Notes: generated by a model not told the origin, from the sequence alone. Positions 43,189 through 51,042 are shown, counted from the stretch's first letter. The stretch: 51,042 nucleotides of DNA from an uncultured Oscillospiraceae bacterium (GCA_949916125.1 CATLEJ010000003.1:1-51042); one strand, 5' to 3'. Translations and numbers: made by a program.

Positions 43189-44253
43189 ATGAAAAAGCGC
43201 AACATCGTCAAGAAGCTCTTCGCCGTCGCCGCAGCTGCGGCCCTGTCCCTCTCCCTGTTCGCCTGCAACGGCGGCACGGTTACCAGCTCCGACGGCCCCA
43301 CGGTGACCGTGGGCGGCTCATCACAGCCCACCCAGCCCTCCGGGGACAAGACCTATAAAGCCGCCATCATCAAGCTCACCGACCACCCCTCCCTGGACGA
43401 GATCGCCCAGGCCATTGAGAAGCAGCTCGACAAGCTGGCCGCCGACAACGGCATCACCATTGAGCACACCACCACCTCCGGCCAGGGGGACGAGACCACC
43501 CTGAAGCAGCTGGCCGACCAGGCCATCGCCGACAAGGTGGACGTGATTATCCCCGTGGCCACCGCCGCCGCCAAAATCTCCGCCCTGGCCGCCGAGGACA
43601 GCAAGACCCCCGTGGTGTTCGCCGCCGTGTCCTACCCCGACGAGGAGAGCGTGGCCCTCACCGGCCTGGACTACGTCACCGGCACCAGCGACGCGCTGAA
43701 CACCCGGTTCATCATCGACATGATGCTGGCCCAGAACCCGGATTTGAAGAAGGTGGGCCTGCTCTACTCCCTGTCCGAGGACAACTCCATCCGCCCCATC
43801 GCCGAGGCCAAGGAATACCTCACCGAGAAGGGCATCCCCTACTCCGAGCAGACCGCCAACTCCAACGACGAGGTCATCGCCGCCGCGGCCGCCCTGGCCG
43901 CCGAGGGCGTGGACGCCATCTTCACCCCCACCGACAACAAGATCGCCGTGGCGGAGCTGGCCATCTACCAGAGCCTCATCGACGCGGGCATCCCCCACTA
44001 CACCGGGGCGGACTCCTTCGTGCGCAACGGCGCGTTTGCCACCTGCGGCGTGAACTACACCGAGCTGGGCGCCCGCACCGCTGACCTGGCCTATGAGGCG
44101 TTGACCAAGGGCATGGACGGCCTGGAGGACTACTACCTGATGGACGGCGGCATCATCACCGTCAACACCGAGACCGCCGCCGGGCTGAACGCCGACTACT
44201 CCATGTTTAAGGACATGGGCACCCTGGTGGAGGTCCAGACCACCGAGGACTGA
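43189..44253 (+). CDS. trpX: ABC transporter substrate-binding lipoprotein, probable tryptophan
   Basis: 354 residues. Signal peptide KKRNIVKKLFAVAAAAALSL with lipobox LFAC, a Ser/Thr/Gly linker, then the ABC_sub_bind (PF04392-type) domain: AIIKLTDHPSLDEIAQAI, IPVATAAAKISA, VVFAAVSYPD, GLLYSLSEDNS, DAIFTPTDNKIAVAEL. The upstream T-box reads the Trp codon, so tryptophan or a Trp precursor is the likely ligand. ATG at 43189 with TTGGAGG; the longer frame is repeat copy 6. Followed by permease and ATPase. Confidence 0.88.
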   Translation: MKKRNIVKKLFAVAAAAALSLSLFACNGGTVTSSDGPTVTVGGSSQPTQPSGDKTYKAAIIKLTDHPSLDEIAQAIEKQLDKLAADNGITIEHTTTSGQGDETTLKQLADQAIADKVDVIIPVATAAAKISALAAEDSKTPVVFAAVSYPDEESVALTGLDYVTGTSDALNTRFIIDMMLAQNPDLKKVGLLYSLSEDNSIRPIAEAKEYLTEKGIPYSEQTANSNDEVIAAAAALAAEGVDAIFTPTDNKIAVAELAIYQSLIDAGIPHYTGADSFVRNGAFATCGVNYTELGARTADLAYEALTKGMDGLEDYYLMDGGIITVNTETAAGLNADYSMFKDMGTLVEVQTTED

Positions 44254-44277
44254 CTTTTTCTTGAAAGAAAAAGTCAG
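44250..44277 (+). repeat. Hairpin at the trpX stop
   Basis: Perfect 13-bp stem CTGACTTTTTCTT/AAGAAAAAGTCAG that includes the trpX stop codon, followed by GCAAAAAGAACTTC. Same design as the cassettes beside obg. May stabilise or terminate the trpX message. Confidence 0.75.
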
Positions 44278-44364
44278 CAAAAAGAACTTCAGTTCGCTGA
44301 CGGCCGGGGAGGATTCCGGTTCGGAGCTGCCCGGCCACCAACGAAAGAGCTGTGAATAAACGCT

Positions 44365-44397
44365 GGCCCAGCCCCCGGAGCTGTCGGGGGCTGGGCC
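44365..44397 (+). repeat. Strong hairpin before trpY
   Basis: GGCCCAGCCCCCG/CGGGGGCTGGGCC, 13-bp perfect stem with a 7-nt loop, no T-run. Together with 44250-44277 it could reduce read-through or set higher trpX than trpYZ expression. Confidence 0.75.
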
Positions 44398-44417
44398 ACG
44401 ATAGGAGCTGAATTCCC

Positions 44418-45356
44418 GTGGGTTCTATCCTTTTGATCTCCCAGACCGCCCTGGAGCTGGGCTTCCAGTACGCCCTGGTGGCCATGGCGCTGTTTCTCAG
44501 CTACCGCATTTTAGACATCGCCGACCTCACCACCGACGGCACCTTCGTGCTGGGCGCGGCGGTGTCGGTGACGGTGACGGCGGCGGGCCACCCCGTCCTG
44601 GCCATCCCGGCGGCCATGCTGGCCGGGGCCTGCGCCGGGTTTGTCACCGCCTTCCTCCAGACCCGCATGGGGGTGCCCTCCATCCTGGCGGGCATCGTCA
44701 CCAACACCGGGCTGTACACCGTCAACCTGATGGCCATGGGCTGGAAGTCCAGCGCCAGCCTGATGAAGAAGGACACCGTGTTCTCCCTGGCGAAAGGGCT
44801 GTTCGCGGGCACGCCGCTGGACGGCTTCTGGGGCCAGTGGCATGAGCTGATCCTGTCCGCCGCCGTCACCATTTTGGCGGGGGTGCTGCTCTACCTGTTC
44901 CTGGGCACCCGGCTGGGGCTGAGCATACGGGCCACCGGCGACAACCGGGATATGGTGCGGGCCTCGTCGGTGAACCCCACCTTTACCATCACCGTGGGGC
45001 TGTGCATAGCCAACGCCCTCACCGGGCTGTCCGGCGCGGTGGTGGGCCAGTACCAGCGCACGGTGGACATGGGCTCGGGCACCGGCATCGTGGTCATCGG
45101 CCTGGCCTGCCTCATCATCGGCGAGACGGTGGTGGGCCGCCGGGGCATGGGCCGGGGCGTCATCGCCGTCATGGTGGGCTCCATCATCTACCGCTTCATC
45201 TATGCCATCGTGTTCTACACCAAGGTGGTGCCGGTGGACTGCCTGAAGCTGCTCACCGCCGCCGTGGTGGCCCTGGCCATCGCCGCCCCCACCATCAAGG
45301 CGGGCGCGGGCCTCCAGAAGCGGAAGCTGGCCGCGCTTCGGAAGGGGGGACGCTGA
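44418..45356 (+). CDS. trpY: ABC transporter permease, probable tryptophan
   Basis: 312 residues, 8-9 membrane segments of the branched-chain-amino-acid permease fold: LFLSYRILDIADLTTDGTFVLGAA, VPSILAGIVTNTGLYTVNLM, GLSIRATGDNRDMVRASSVN (EAA-like loop), and VVIGLACLIIGETVVGRRGM. Partner of trpX and trpZ. Starts at GTG 44418 with GGAG 10 nt upstream. One base separates its stop from the ATPase start. Confidence 0.88.
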   Translation: MGSILLISQTALELGFQYALVAMALFLSYRILDIADLTTDGTFVLGAAVSVTVTAAGHPVLAIPAAMLAGACAGFVTAFLQTRMGVPSILAGIVTNTGLYTVNLMAMGWKSSASLMKKDTVFSLAKGLFAGTPLDGFWGQWHELILSAAVTILAGVLLYLFLGTRLGLSIRATGDNRDMVRASSVNPTFTITVGLCIANALTGLSGAVVGQYQRTVDMGSGTGIVVIGLACLIIGETVVGRRGMGRGVIAVMVGSIIYRFIYAIVFYTKVVPVDCLKLLTAAVVALAIAAPTIKAGAGLQKRKLAALRKGGR

Positions 45357-45357
45357 T

Positions 45358-46158
45358 ATGCTGCGCATCGATAACATCTCCAAAACCTTCAACCCGGGCA
45401 CCGTCAACGAAAAGACGGCGCTGGACCGCCTGTCCCTCCACCTGGCCCCCGGCGACTTCGCCACCATCATCGGCTCCAACGGGGCGGGCAAGTCCACCCT
45501 GCTCAACGCCGTGGCGGGCAGCTTTTTCGTGGACTCCGGCTCCATCACCCTGGGGGGCGAGGACGTGACCTTTACCCCCAACCACAAACGCAGCCGGGTC
45601 ATCGGGCGGCTGTTCCAGGACCCCCTGCGGGGCACCGCCCCCTCCCTCACCATTGAGGAAAACCTGGCCCTGGCCTACCTGCGCTCGTCGGAGGGCACCG
45701 CCCCCCTCAGCCGGATCCGGAAGAAGGACAAGGAGTTTTTCGCCCAGCAGCTTAAGCTGCTGGGCATGGGGCTGGAGGATCGGATGCGCCAGCCGGTGGG
45801 GCTGCTGTCCGGCGGGCAGCGCCAGGCCCTCACCCTGCTGATGGCCACCCTGGTCACCCCCAGGCTGCTGCTGCTGGACGAGCACACCGCCGCCCTGGAC
45901 CCCGCCACGGCGGAGAAGGTGCTGGAGCTCACCCGCGCCATTGTGGCGGAGCACCACATCACCTGCCTGATGGTGACCCACAATATGCGGCAGGCCCTGA
46001 AGCTGGGCAGCCGCACCCTGATGATGGCGGACGGCCGGATTGTGCTGGACGTGTCCGGCCAGGAACGGGCGGGCATGACGGTGGACGACCTGCTGCGCCG
46101 CTTCAAGACGGGGACGGGGCACGACCTGGACAACGACAGGATGCTTCTGTCCGAGTGA
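45358..46158 (+). CDS. trpZ: ABC transporter ATP-binding protein, probable tryptophan
   Basis: 266 residues. Walker A GSNGAGKST, Q-loop GRLFQDP, signature GLLSGGQRQALTL, Walker B LLLLDEHTAALDP, H-loop VTHNM. The Glu of Walker B is intact (DEHTAALD). ATPase of the trpXYZ importer. ATG with GAAGGGGGG upstream. Followed by a strong terminator. Confidence 0.93.
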   Translation: MLRIDNISKTFNPGTVNEKTALDRLSLHLAPGDFATIIGSNGAGKSTLLNAVAGSFFVDSGSITLGGEDVTFTPNHKRSRVIGRLFQDPLRGTAPSLTIEENLALAYLRSSEGTAPLSRIRKKDKEFFAQQLKLLGMGLEDRMRQPVGLLSGGQRQALTLLMATLVTPRLLLLDEHTAALDPATAEKVLELTRAIVAEHHITCLMVTHNMRQALKLGSRTLMMADGRIVLDVSGQERAGMTVDDLLRRFKTGTGHDLDNDRMLLSE

Positions 46159-46167
46159 AGAAACGCG

Positions 46168-46200
46168 AACGCCCCCGGCCAAAAGGCCGGGGGCGCTTTG
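46168..46200 (+). terminator. trpXYZ terminator
   Basis: CGCCCCCGGCC-AAAA-GGCCGGGGGCG then CTTTG, 10 bp after trpZ; convergent with the LRR gene. Confidence 0.85.
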
Positions 46201-46202
46201 GG

Positions 46203-47471
46203 TTATTCCGGACGGTAGGGCAGGCTGGTGTCGATGGTGATGCAGCGCCGGGCGCCGTCCCATTCCACGCTGAAGTTGATGGCCTGTCCGATGTCCCGGA
46301 GCTTGAAATAGTTGTTCCCGTTGATGTTATAGGCGGTGAAGCTGACCTTGATCCCGTTCAGGTACAGGGCGGATTTGGTGGGCTTGCCGATCTGGTTGAT
46401 CTTGCTGCCGGCGGACATCTCGCCGCCCACCGGGGTGTAGGGCTTCCGGGTGGTGAGCTGGATGGAGTTGGCGGCGGCGTTCCAGCCCACCTCGAACTGG
46501 GCTTCGCTGCCGCTGAGGATGAAGGCCAGGTCCCGGAGCTTGAAGTAGTTGTTGCCCGCGATGTTATAGGCGTCGAAGGCCACCTGGGTGCCGTTGACGT
46601 AGACGGTGGAGGCGGTGGGCACGGCGGTGACCAGGCTGGGGTCCGGCTTGGGGGTGAGGGAATAGGATTTGGTGATGTAGCCGTTCCAGGTGGGGGCGGT
46701 CCAGCCGGTGGCGGTGTCGGGGTAGTAGACCTTGAAGCCGTCGGCGAAGTGGGTGACCATTTTGCTGGTGGCGGACGGCGCGTTGCCCCGGAAGTAGAGG
46801 CTCTCCAGCTTTTTGGTGGAAGCAAACGCCGAATTGTCGATATTCTTAACCCCGCTGCCGATGGTGGCCGTGGTCAAATTCTCGCAAGACTGAAAAGCAT
46901 ACTGCTCAATGCTCTTGACGCTGTCGGGGAGGGTGATGGACTCCAGGCTTTTGCAGCCGTTAAACGCAGACTTTCCAATTTCCTCCACCCCGTTCCCGAT
47001 GGTGACGGTTTTCAAATTGGTACAACCGTAAAACGCAGCAAAAGAAAGCCGCTTAAGACTTCCGGGGATGGTTACAGATTCCAGCGCTGTACAAGTGCTA
47101 AAAACGCCGGTCTCGTTCCCCAGCTTTGTAACGCTGCTGGGGATGACGATGGATTTCAATGCCCTGCAATACCGGAACGCACCGTTCTCAATGGTGGTCA
47201 CCGAGGAGGGGATGGTGACGCTGGCCAGCTTTGTGCAGCTTTCAAAAGCGTATTTCCCAATGGTGGTCACCGGCACGTCATAGATTTTGCTGGGGATATC
47301 CGCGCTGTATACGTTTGGGCTGCAGTCCACAATCGTCCCCGTGGTGGGGTTGAACTTCAGGTTCCCGCCCTCCACAGCGTAATTGTAGGTGGTGTCGGCG
47401 GCCAGCGCCGGGGCGACCAGCGGCAGGCACAGGGCCAGCGCAAGCAGACATACGGTCAATTTCTTCCTCAT
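46203..47471 (-). CDS. Secreted BspA-type leucine-rich-repeat protein with stalk domains
   Basis: 422 residues. Signal peptide MRKKLTVCLLALALCLPLVA ending at ALAA, then about seven BspA/LRR_5 repeats (TIGKYAFESCTKLASVTIPSSV-type units, residues 60-225), a short linker, and two copper-amine-oxidase-like stalk units: VYVNGTQVAFDAYNIAGNNYFKLRDL and LYLNGIKVSFTAYNINGNNYFKLRDI. Exported surface or secreted protein for binding; ligand unknown. ATG at 47471 with GGGAGGAAC upstream. Less extreme codon bias than the core genes. Convergent with trpZ. Confidence 0.88.
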   Translation of the reverse strand: MRKKLTVCLLALALCLPLVAPALAADTTYNYAVEGGNLKFNPTTGTIVDCSPNVYSADIPSKIYDVPVTTIGKYAFESCTKLASVTIPSSVTTIENGAFRYCRALKSIVIPSSVTKLGNETGVFSTCTALESVTIPGSLKRLSFAAFYGCTNLKTVTIGNGVEEIGKSAFNGCKSLESITLPDSVKSIEQYAFQSCENLTTATIGSGVKNIDNSAFASTKKLESLYFRGNAPSATSKMVTHFADGFKVYYPDTATGWTAPTWNGYITKSYSLTPKPDPSLVTAVPTASTVYVNGTQVAFDAYNIAGNNYFKLRDLAFILSGSEAQFEVGWNAAANSIQLTTRKPYTPVGGEMSAGSKINQIGKPTKSALYLNGIKVSFTAYNINGNNYFKLRDIGQAINFSVEWDGARRCITIDTSLPYRPE

Positions 47472-47610
47472 GGTTTGTTCCTCCCACTTGTTTTTCACGG
47501 CGGCAGGGGCTGTCCCGCGCCCCGCCCGCCGCGCATTCGGGTTTTCCTCATGGCTATTTTACTCGATTTCCCCGCGGTTTACAAGCCCCTTTTCCACGTT
47601 TTGGGGCGGG

Positions 47611-47640
47611 AAAAAGCGCCCGGCCAAAGGGCCGGGCGCT
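47611..47640 (-). terminator. infC-rpmI-rplT terminator
   Basis: Minus strand AGCGCCCGGCCC-TTT-GGCCGGGCGCT followed by TTTTT, 14 bp after rplT. Confidence 0.9.
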
Positions 47641-47654
47641 CCTGTGTTTCGTCG

Positions 47655-48011
47655 TTATGCCAGCTTCCCCTTGGCCAGCTCGGTGAGCTGGGTGAAAGCG
47701 GCCTTGTCGTTGACGGCCAGCTCGGAGAGCATCTTGCGGTTGATCTCCACATTGGCCAGCTTCAGGCCGTGCATGAAGGTGGAGTAGTTCATCCCGTTCA
47801 TCTTGCAGGCGGCGCTGATCCGGGCGATCCACAGCTGCCGGAAGTCGCGCTTCTTCAGCCGGCGGCCCACGTAGGCGTACTGCAGGGACTTCATCACCTG
47901 CTCGTTGGCCATCTTAAAGTGCTTGCTCTTGGCGCCCCAGTAGCCCTTGGCCAGCTTGAGGACCTTATTCCTTCTCTTGCGCGTCATCATCGCGCCTTTC
48001 ACACGTGCCAT
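47655..48011 (-). CDS. rplT: 50S ribosomal protein L20
   Basis: 118 residues, [71 protein letters not shown]: standard L20, an early assembly protein of the 50S subunit. Last gene of the infC operon; in Firmicutes L20 represses that operon through the leader. Confidence 0.97.
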   Translation of the reverse strand: MARVKGAMMTRKRRNKVLKLAKGYWGAKSKHFKMANEQVMKSLQYAYVGRRLKKRDFRQLWIARISAACKMNGMNYSTFMHGLKLANVEINRKMLSELAVNDKAAFTQLTELAKGKLA

Positions 48012-48051
48012 ATCTGTTCAGCCTCCTGTATTGAGTAAAATGTGGGTTCCC

Positions 48052-48255
48052 TTATTTGTAGGGGATCATGCGCTTGATGGTGGGCGCGTTGGTCACGTCG
48101 GCGTAGCCCGCCTTGCGCAGGCCGCGCTTGAGCTTGCGGGTCTTGCCGTGGCCGTTGAGCAGGTGGCTCTTGTTGGCGTGGGCACGTTTGACCTGGCCGT
48201 TCTTGGTCAGCTTGAAGCGCTTCTTGGCGCCGCTGTGGGTTTTGACTTTAGGCAT
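48052..48255 (-). CDS. rpmI: 50S ribosomal protein L35
   Basis: 67 residues, [20 protein letters not shown] and [18 protein letters not shown]: standard L35. Between infC and rplT; copy 7 of the structured repeat separates it from infC. AAGGAGAC precedes the ATG. Confidence 0.97.
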   Translation of the reverse strand: MPKVKTHSGAKKRFKLTKNGQVKRAHANKSHLLNGHGKTRKLKRGLRKAGYADVTNAPTIKRMIPYK

Positions 48256-48287
48256 GGCGGTTGTCTCCTTTTCGTTAAGTTAGTAAT

Positions 48288-48425
48288 GTTGTCACGCTTC
48301 GAAGCGGCCAGGACGCTCGGTCGCTTTCCCTTCGTCTCGGGCAAAATCCGGCCCCGCTTTGCGGGCCCTGGGTTTTTGCCCTCGCTCCGGTCCAAGCTCC
48401 CTCGCTGTCCGCTTCTCAGCGCTTC
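48288..48425 (-). repeat. Structured intergenic element, copy 7
   Basis: 138 bp between infC and rpmI, minus strand. Outer GAAGCGG/CCGCTTC, inner GGGCAAAA/TTTTGCCC, tip GGCCCGC-AAA-GCGGGGCC. Its first bases GAAGCGCTGA supply the last infC codons and stop. Ends GTGACAAC, 32 nt before rpmI. Confidence 0.9.
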
Positions 48426-48937
48426 GCTGTTTTGGCGGACAGGAAAATGCTCATGTGCCGGCCCTCCAGCTTGGGTTCCTTGTCCAGCACGGCCAGCTCG
48501 GCGCACTGCTCGGCGAAATCCAGCAGCAGCTTGCGGCCGATGTCGGTGTGGGCCATCTCACGGCCCCGGAAGCGGACGGTCACCTTCACCCGGTTCCCCT
48601 CGCCGAGGAATTTCTGGGCGTTGCGCAGCTTGGTGTTAAAGTCGCCGATGTCGATGCCCGGGGACATCCGCACCTCCTTGACCTCCACCACGTGCTGGTT
48701 CTTTTTGGCCTCCTTCTCCCGCTTGGCCTGCTCGAACTTGAACTTGCCGTAGTCCATGAGCTTGCACACGGGGGGGGTGGCGGTGGGGGAGATCTTCACC
48801 AGGTCCAGGCCTGCCTCGTCGGCGCGCGCCTGGGCCTCCCGGGCGGACATCACGCCCAGCTGGCCGCCGTCTGCGCCGATGAGCCGCACCTCCCGGTCGC
48901 GGATCTCCTCGTTGATCTGATGAGACGTGTTAGCTAT
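48416..48937 (-). CDS. infC: Translation initiation factor IF-3, probable ATA start
   Basis: 173 residues from ATA. IF3-N: ANTSHQINEEIRDREVRLIGADGGQLGVMSAREAQARADEAGLDLVKISPTATPPVCKLMDYGKFKFEQ; IF3-C: VKEVRMSPGIDIGDFNTKL, GNRVKVTVRFRGREMAH. It checks the start codon and blocks 50S joining. The AGGAGG (48947-48952) is 9 nt from the ATA (48935-48937) but only 3 nt from an in-frame GTG (48941-48943), so ATA is favoured; infC commonly uses AUU/AUA/AUC so that IF-3 represses itself. Confidence 0.93.
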   Translation of the reverse strand: MANTSHQINEEIRDREVRLIGADGGQLGVMSAREAQARADEAGLDLVKISPTATPPVCKLMDYGKFKFEQAKREKEAKKNQHVVEVKEVRMSPGIDIGDFNTKLRNAQKFLGEGNRVKVTVRFRGREMAHTDIGRKLLLDFAEQCAELAVLDKEPKLEGRHMSIFLSAKTAKR

Positions 48938-48943
48938 GGTCAC

Positions 48944-49090
48944 GCACCTCCTGAAATAAAACAAAACGTGAGCGCAGCAACGCCCACGTCCACAACAAGC
49001 CCACACGGATCCCCGTGCGGTACTCACCATGTTAACCCCTTCGCCCGCGGCGGGAGGTGAGGACGGCGGCGCCATTCCTGCTTCCTTTTG
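48944..49090 (-). promoter_or_regulatory. infC leader, likely L20-type leader
   Basis: About 150 nt between the infC promoter and ribosome site, containing a CCGCACGG/CCGTGTGG hairpin and a GTGAG...GCTCAC long-range pair. An in-frame ATG at about 49030 opens a 30-codon cysteine-rich leader reading into infC. The position fits the Firmicute L20 autoregulatory leader, but I cannot confirm the fold. Confidence 0.45.
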
Positions 49091-49097
49091 CCCAAGT

Positions 49098-49126
49098 ATC
49101 ATATCAGATCGGGCGGGGATTGTCAA
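49098..49126 (-). promoter_or_regulatory. infC operon promoter
   Basis: Minus strand TTGACA (49126-49121), 17-bp spacer, TATGAT (49103-49098). Confidence 0.88.
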
Positions 49127-49210
49127 CTGTTTTTTTGCGGCCCTCCCCTCCCCCGCCCTTTTCCCGGGAAACAGGTTCGGCGGCGGCGGGGGGAACGGGC
49201 GGGAGGGGCG

Positions 49211-49239
49211 TTGCCGGCGGGCGGAATTTATGGTACAAT
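49211..49239 (+). promoter_or_regulatory. GH5 gene promoter
   Basis: TTGCCG (49211-49216), 17-bp spacer ending TATGG, TACAAT (49234-49239). A GCCG-CAAAC-GGC hairpin follows at 49241-49253. Confidence 0.7.
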
Positions 49240-49329
49240 AGCCGCAAACGGCTATTATATCGGATGAAACCGACGTACCGCAACGGCGCTCTGCGCCTGT
49301 GGTATACCTGCGGCAAAGGAGGGATCGCG

Positions 49330-50892
49330 ATGCGAAAACTGTCCGGCTGGATCGCGGCGGCGGTGGCGGGGCTGCTGCTGGCCGGCGCCGCCCCCGCCGG
49401 CGCCGCCTTTTCCGATGTGCGCCCGGGGAGCTGGTATGAGGCGGACGTGGCCGCCATGGTGGAGGCCGGGGCGCTGAAGGGGTACCCCGACGGCACCTTC
49501 CGGCCGGGGAATGAGATCACCGCCGCGGAGTTTGTGGCGGTGGCCGCCCGGCTGGCAGGGCTCCCGAAGGGGCAGGGGCAGACCGGCCACTGGGCGGCGG
49601 GGGAGCTCCAGGCGGCGCTGGAGGCCGGGTGGTACGACTGGGACGAACTGCCCCCCACCGGGGAGGGCTTCAACCGGCCCATCCCCCGGCAGCTGGCGGT
49701 CAAGGTCCTCATGTGGGCCCTGCTCCCGGAGGTCCGGGGGGATTACAACACCGAATCCGCCAAAATCAGCGACTTCCCCGCCCTGAGCGGCCGGTATTAT
49801 GAGCCGGTGCTGGCGGCCTATGCCGCCGGGGTGGCGCGGGGCGGCCCGGACGGGGCCTTCCGCCCCCTGGACGGCCTGAGCCGCGCCGAGGCCTGCGCCC
49901 TGTTCCGCCGGGCGCTGGACCGGGCCCGGGGGGAGCTCCCGCCTGCCCGGCCCTCGCCGGAGCCCACCGCCCCCCAGCCGGTGGAGGCCCGGCAGGGCGG
50001 CGTGTCGGAAAACGGCTGGCTGGAGGTGCGGGGGACGCAGCTGTGCAATGAGGCGGGACGGCCCGTGGTCCTGCGGGGCATGAGCAGCCACGGGCTGCAG
50101 TGGTACGGGCAGTTTGCCTCCGAGGGGGCCATCGCCGCCACCGGGGCCTATGGGGCCAACGTGTTCCGGGCCGCCATGTACACCGCCGAGGGGGGCTGGC
50201 TCAGCCAGCGGGAGGCCATGGAGGCCCGGGTGGCCGCGGCGGTGGACGGGGCCGTCCGGAACGATATGTACGTCATCATCGACTGGCACATCCTCAGCGA
50301 CGGCAACCCCATGGCCCACGTGGACGAGGCCGCGGATTTCTTTGCCCGGATGGCGGAGCGGTACCGGGACGTGCCCAACGTGATCTATGAGATCTGCAAC
50401 GAGCCCAACGGGAACGTGAGCTGGTCCGGGGACGTGAAGCCCTATGCTGAGCGGGTGGTGTCGGCCATCCGGGCCAAGTCGCCCAGGGCGGTGGTCCTCA
50501 TCGGCAGCCCCACCTGGAGCCAGGACGTCCACCTGGCGGCGGCCGACCCGGTGGAGGGGACGAACCTGATGTATACCCTGCACTTCTACGCGGGCACCCA
50601 CGGGAAGGCGCTGCGGGACCGGGTGGACGGGGCGCTGGCCAAGGGCCTGCCCATCTTCGTGTCCGAGTGGGGGACCAGCCGGGCGGACGGCTCCGGCGGG
50701 GTGTTCCTGGAGGAGGCGCGGGTATGGCTGGACTTCCTGGACGCGCGGGGGATCAGCTGGTGCAACTGGTCGCTGTGTGACAAGAACGAGACCTCCGCCG
50801 CCCTGCGCCCCGGCGCGCCCGCCGGCGGGCCGTGGACGGACGCCCACCTGACCCAGTCGGGGAAATTCGTCTTTTCCCGGTTTGCGCCGTAG
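49330..50892 (+). CDS. S-layer-anchored glycoside hydrolase family 5 glucanase
   Basis: 520 residues. Signal peptide 1-25 (AAVAGLLLAGAAPAGA), SLH repeats from 26 to about 200 (FSDVRPGSWYEADVAAMVEAGALKGYPDGTFRPG and a second YYEPVLAAYAAGVARGGPDGAFRP), a Pro-rich linker, then a GH5 catalytic barrel from 225: VLRGMSSHGLQWY, IIDWHILSDGNP, acid/base E358 in ICNEPNG, nucleophile E446 in FVSEWGTS. A cell-surface endoglucanase-like enzyme for beta-1,4-glucans; exact substrate unsure. ATG with AAAGGAGGG upstream, own promoter. Confidence 0.93.
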   Translation: MRKLSGWIAAAVAGLLLAGAAPAGAAFSDVRPGSWYEADVAAMVEAGALKGYPDGTFRPGNEITAAEFVAVAARLAGLPKGQGQTGHWAAGELQAALEAGWYDWDELPPTGEGFNRPIPRQLAVKVLMWALLPEVRGDYNTESAKISDFPALSGRYYEPVLAAYAAGVARGGPDGAFRPLDGLSRAEACALFRRALDRARGELPPARPSPEPTAPQPVEARQGGVSENGWLEVRGTQLCNEAGRPVVLRGMSSHGLQWYGQFASEGAIAATGAYGANVFRAAMYTAEGGWLSQREAMEARVAAAVDGAVRNDMYVIIDWHILSDGNPMAHVDEAADFFARMAERYRDVPNVIYEICNEPNGNVSWSGDVKPYAERVVSAIRAKSPRAVVLIGSPTWSQDVHLAAADPVEGTNLMYTLHFYAGTHGKALRDRVDGALAKGLPIFVSEWGTSRADGSGGVFLEEARVWLDFLDARGISWCNWSLCDKNETSAALRPGAPAGGPWTDAHLTQSGKFVFSRFAP

Positions 50893-50902
50893 CGGGCAAA
50901 AA

Positions 50903-51042
50903 GCCCTCCCCCGTACAGCGGGGGAGGGCCCAGCGTGGCGAAAAAGTCTTTTCGCCACGCTGAGTGCGACTTTTTGGAACAAAGAACGTTCCAAAAAGTC
51001 GTTGATTGAACGTGAAAGACACCCCTCCTGGGTTTCTTTCAC
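50903..51042. repeat. Run of four palindromes after the GH5 gene
   Basis: 50903-50928: CCCTCCCCC/GGGGGAGGG hairpin (A5 before it, no T-run after). 50931-50962: perfect 14-bp stem CAGCGTGGCGAAAA. 50967-51001: perfect 14-bp stem CGACTTTTTGGAAC. 51012-51042: GTGAAAGA/TCTTTCAC. No gene seen in this stretch. Same class of hairpins as at 5833, 18404, 19776 and 44250. Confidence 0.75.

Noticed and set aside
46155-48038. 627-codon plus-strand frame opposite the LRR gene and rplT
   Set aside because: Overlaps L20 and the LRR protein in antisense and starts inside the trpZ terminator region.
49255-51042. 595-codon minus-strand frame opposite the GH5 gene
   Set aside because: Mirror of the GH5 reading frame; its first codons are the terminal hairpins.

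Overview
The window is chromosomal DNA of a high-GC, low-redundancy member of the Clostridia. Gene content (remB beside recF/gyrB, RlbA-type S4 protein, L27 with a cleavable N-terminus plus its protease Prp, HemZ, SepF/DivIVA cluster, Trp T-box) and the very G+C-rich codon usage point to Oscillospiraceae (Flavonifractor/Pseudoflavonifractor/Lawsonibacter-like). This placement is inference from protein character, not from a database match. I saw no rRNA, tRNA or CRISPR array.

Layout. (1) 1-10.5 kb: the replication-initiation block, all on the minus strand: dnaA, dnaN, rlbA, recF, remB, a PH-domain gene, gyrB, gyrA, rnhA. A cluster of DnaA-box-like sites lies between dnaA and dnaN. (2) 10.7-16.0 kb: rpmH, rnpA, yidD, yidC, jag, an MBL hydrolase and hemZ, also on the minus strand and therefore pointing at dnaA rather than away from it as in Bacillus. 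(3) 16.1-19.8 kb: strand switch with two back-to-back perfect promoters, then rplU-prp-rpmA, a Sel1-acetyltransferase fusion and obg. (4) 19.8-23.0 kb: accessory patch: a Uma2 gene followed by a displaced second copy of the obg 3' end, a possible type I toxin unit, an AT-rich XRE regulator and a CLC-F type channel/antiporter. (5) 23-31 kb: lipoprotein, gapA, then the division/envelope cluster divIVA-sepF-yggS-HlyD, hfq-miaA and a PrsA-like foldase. (6) 31-37 kb: mfd, pth, prs, an HD hydrolase. (7) 37-40.7 kb: a GntR(YtrA)-ABC ATPase-permease operon. (8) 40.9-46.2 kb: murI-ywiB and a tryptophan T-box controlling a three-gene ABC transporter. (9) 46.2-51 kb: a BspA-type LRR protein, infC-rpmI-rplT, and an S-layer-anchored GH5 glucanase.

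The most unusual thing here is a dispersed 130-138 bp element that occurs eight times, always between genes, always in the direction of transcription, usually 13-63 nt upstream of the next start codon. Every copy starts GAAGCGC or a close variant and ends in GTGACAAC or a close variant, and folds into one long hairpin. The stems change sequence between copies but keep their pairing (compensatory changes), which indicates selection on the folded form. A second recurring theme is gene-tail displacement: both recF and obg are followed, after a few hundred bases, by a diverged second copy of their own 3' end, as if something inserted there and brought a replacement tail. Other points worth checking: gyrA has no in-frame stop inside the window, the YggS protein lacks its PLP lysine, GyrA carries Ala at the quinolone serine position, and infC probably starts at ATA.
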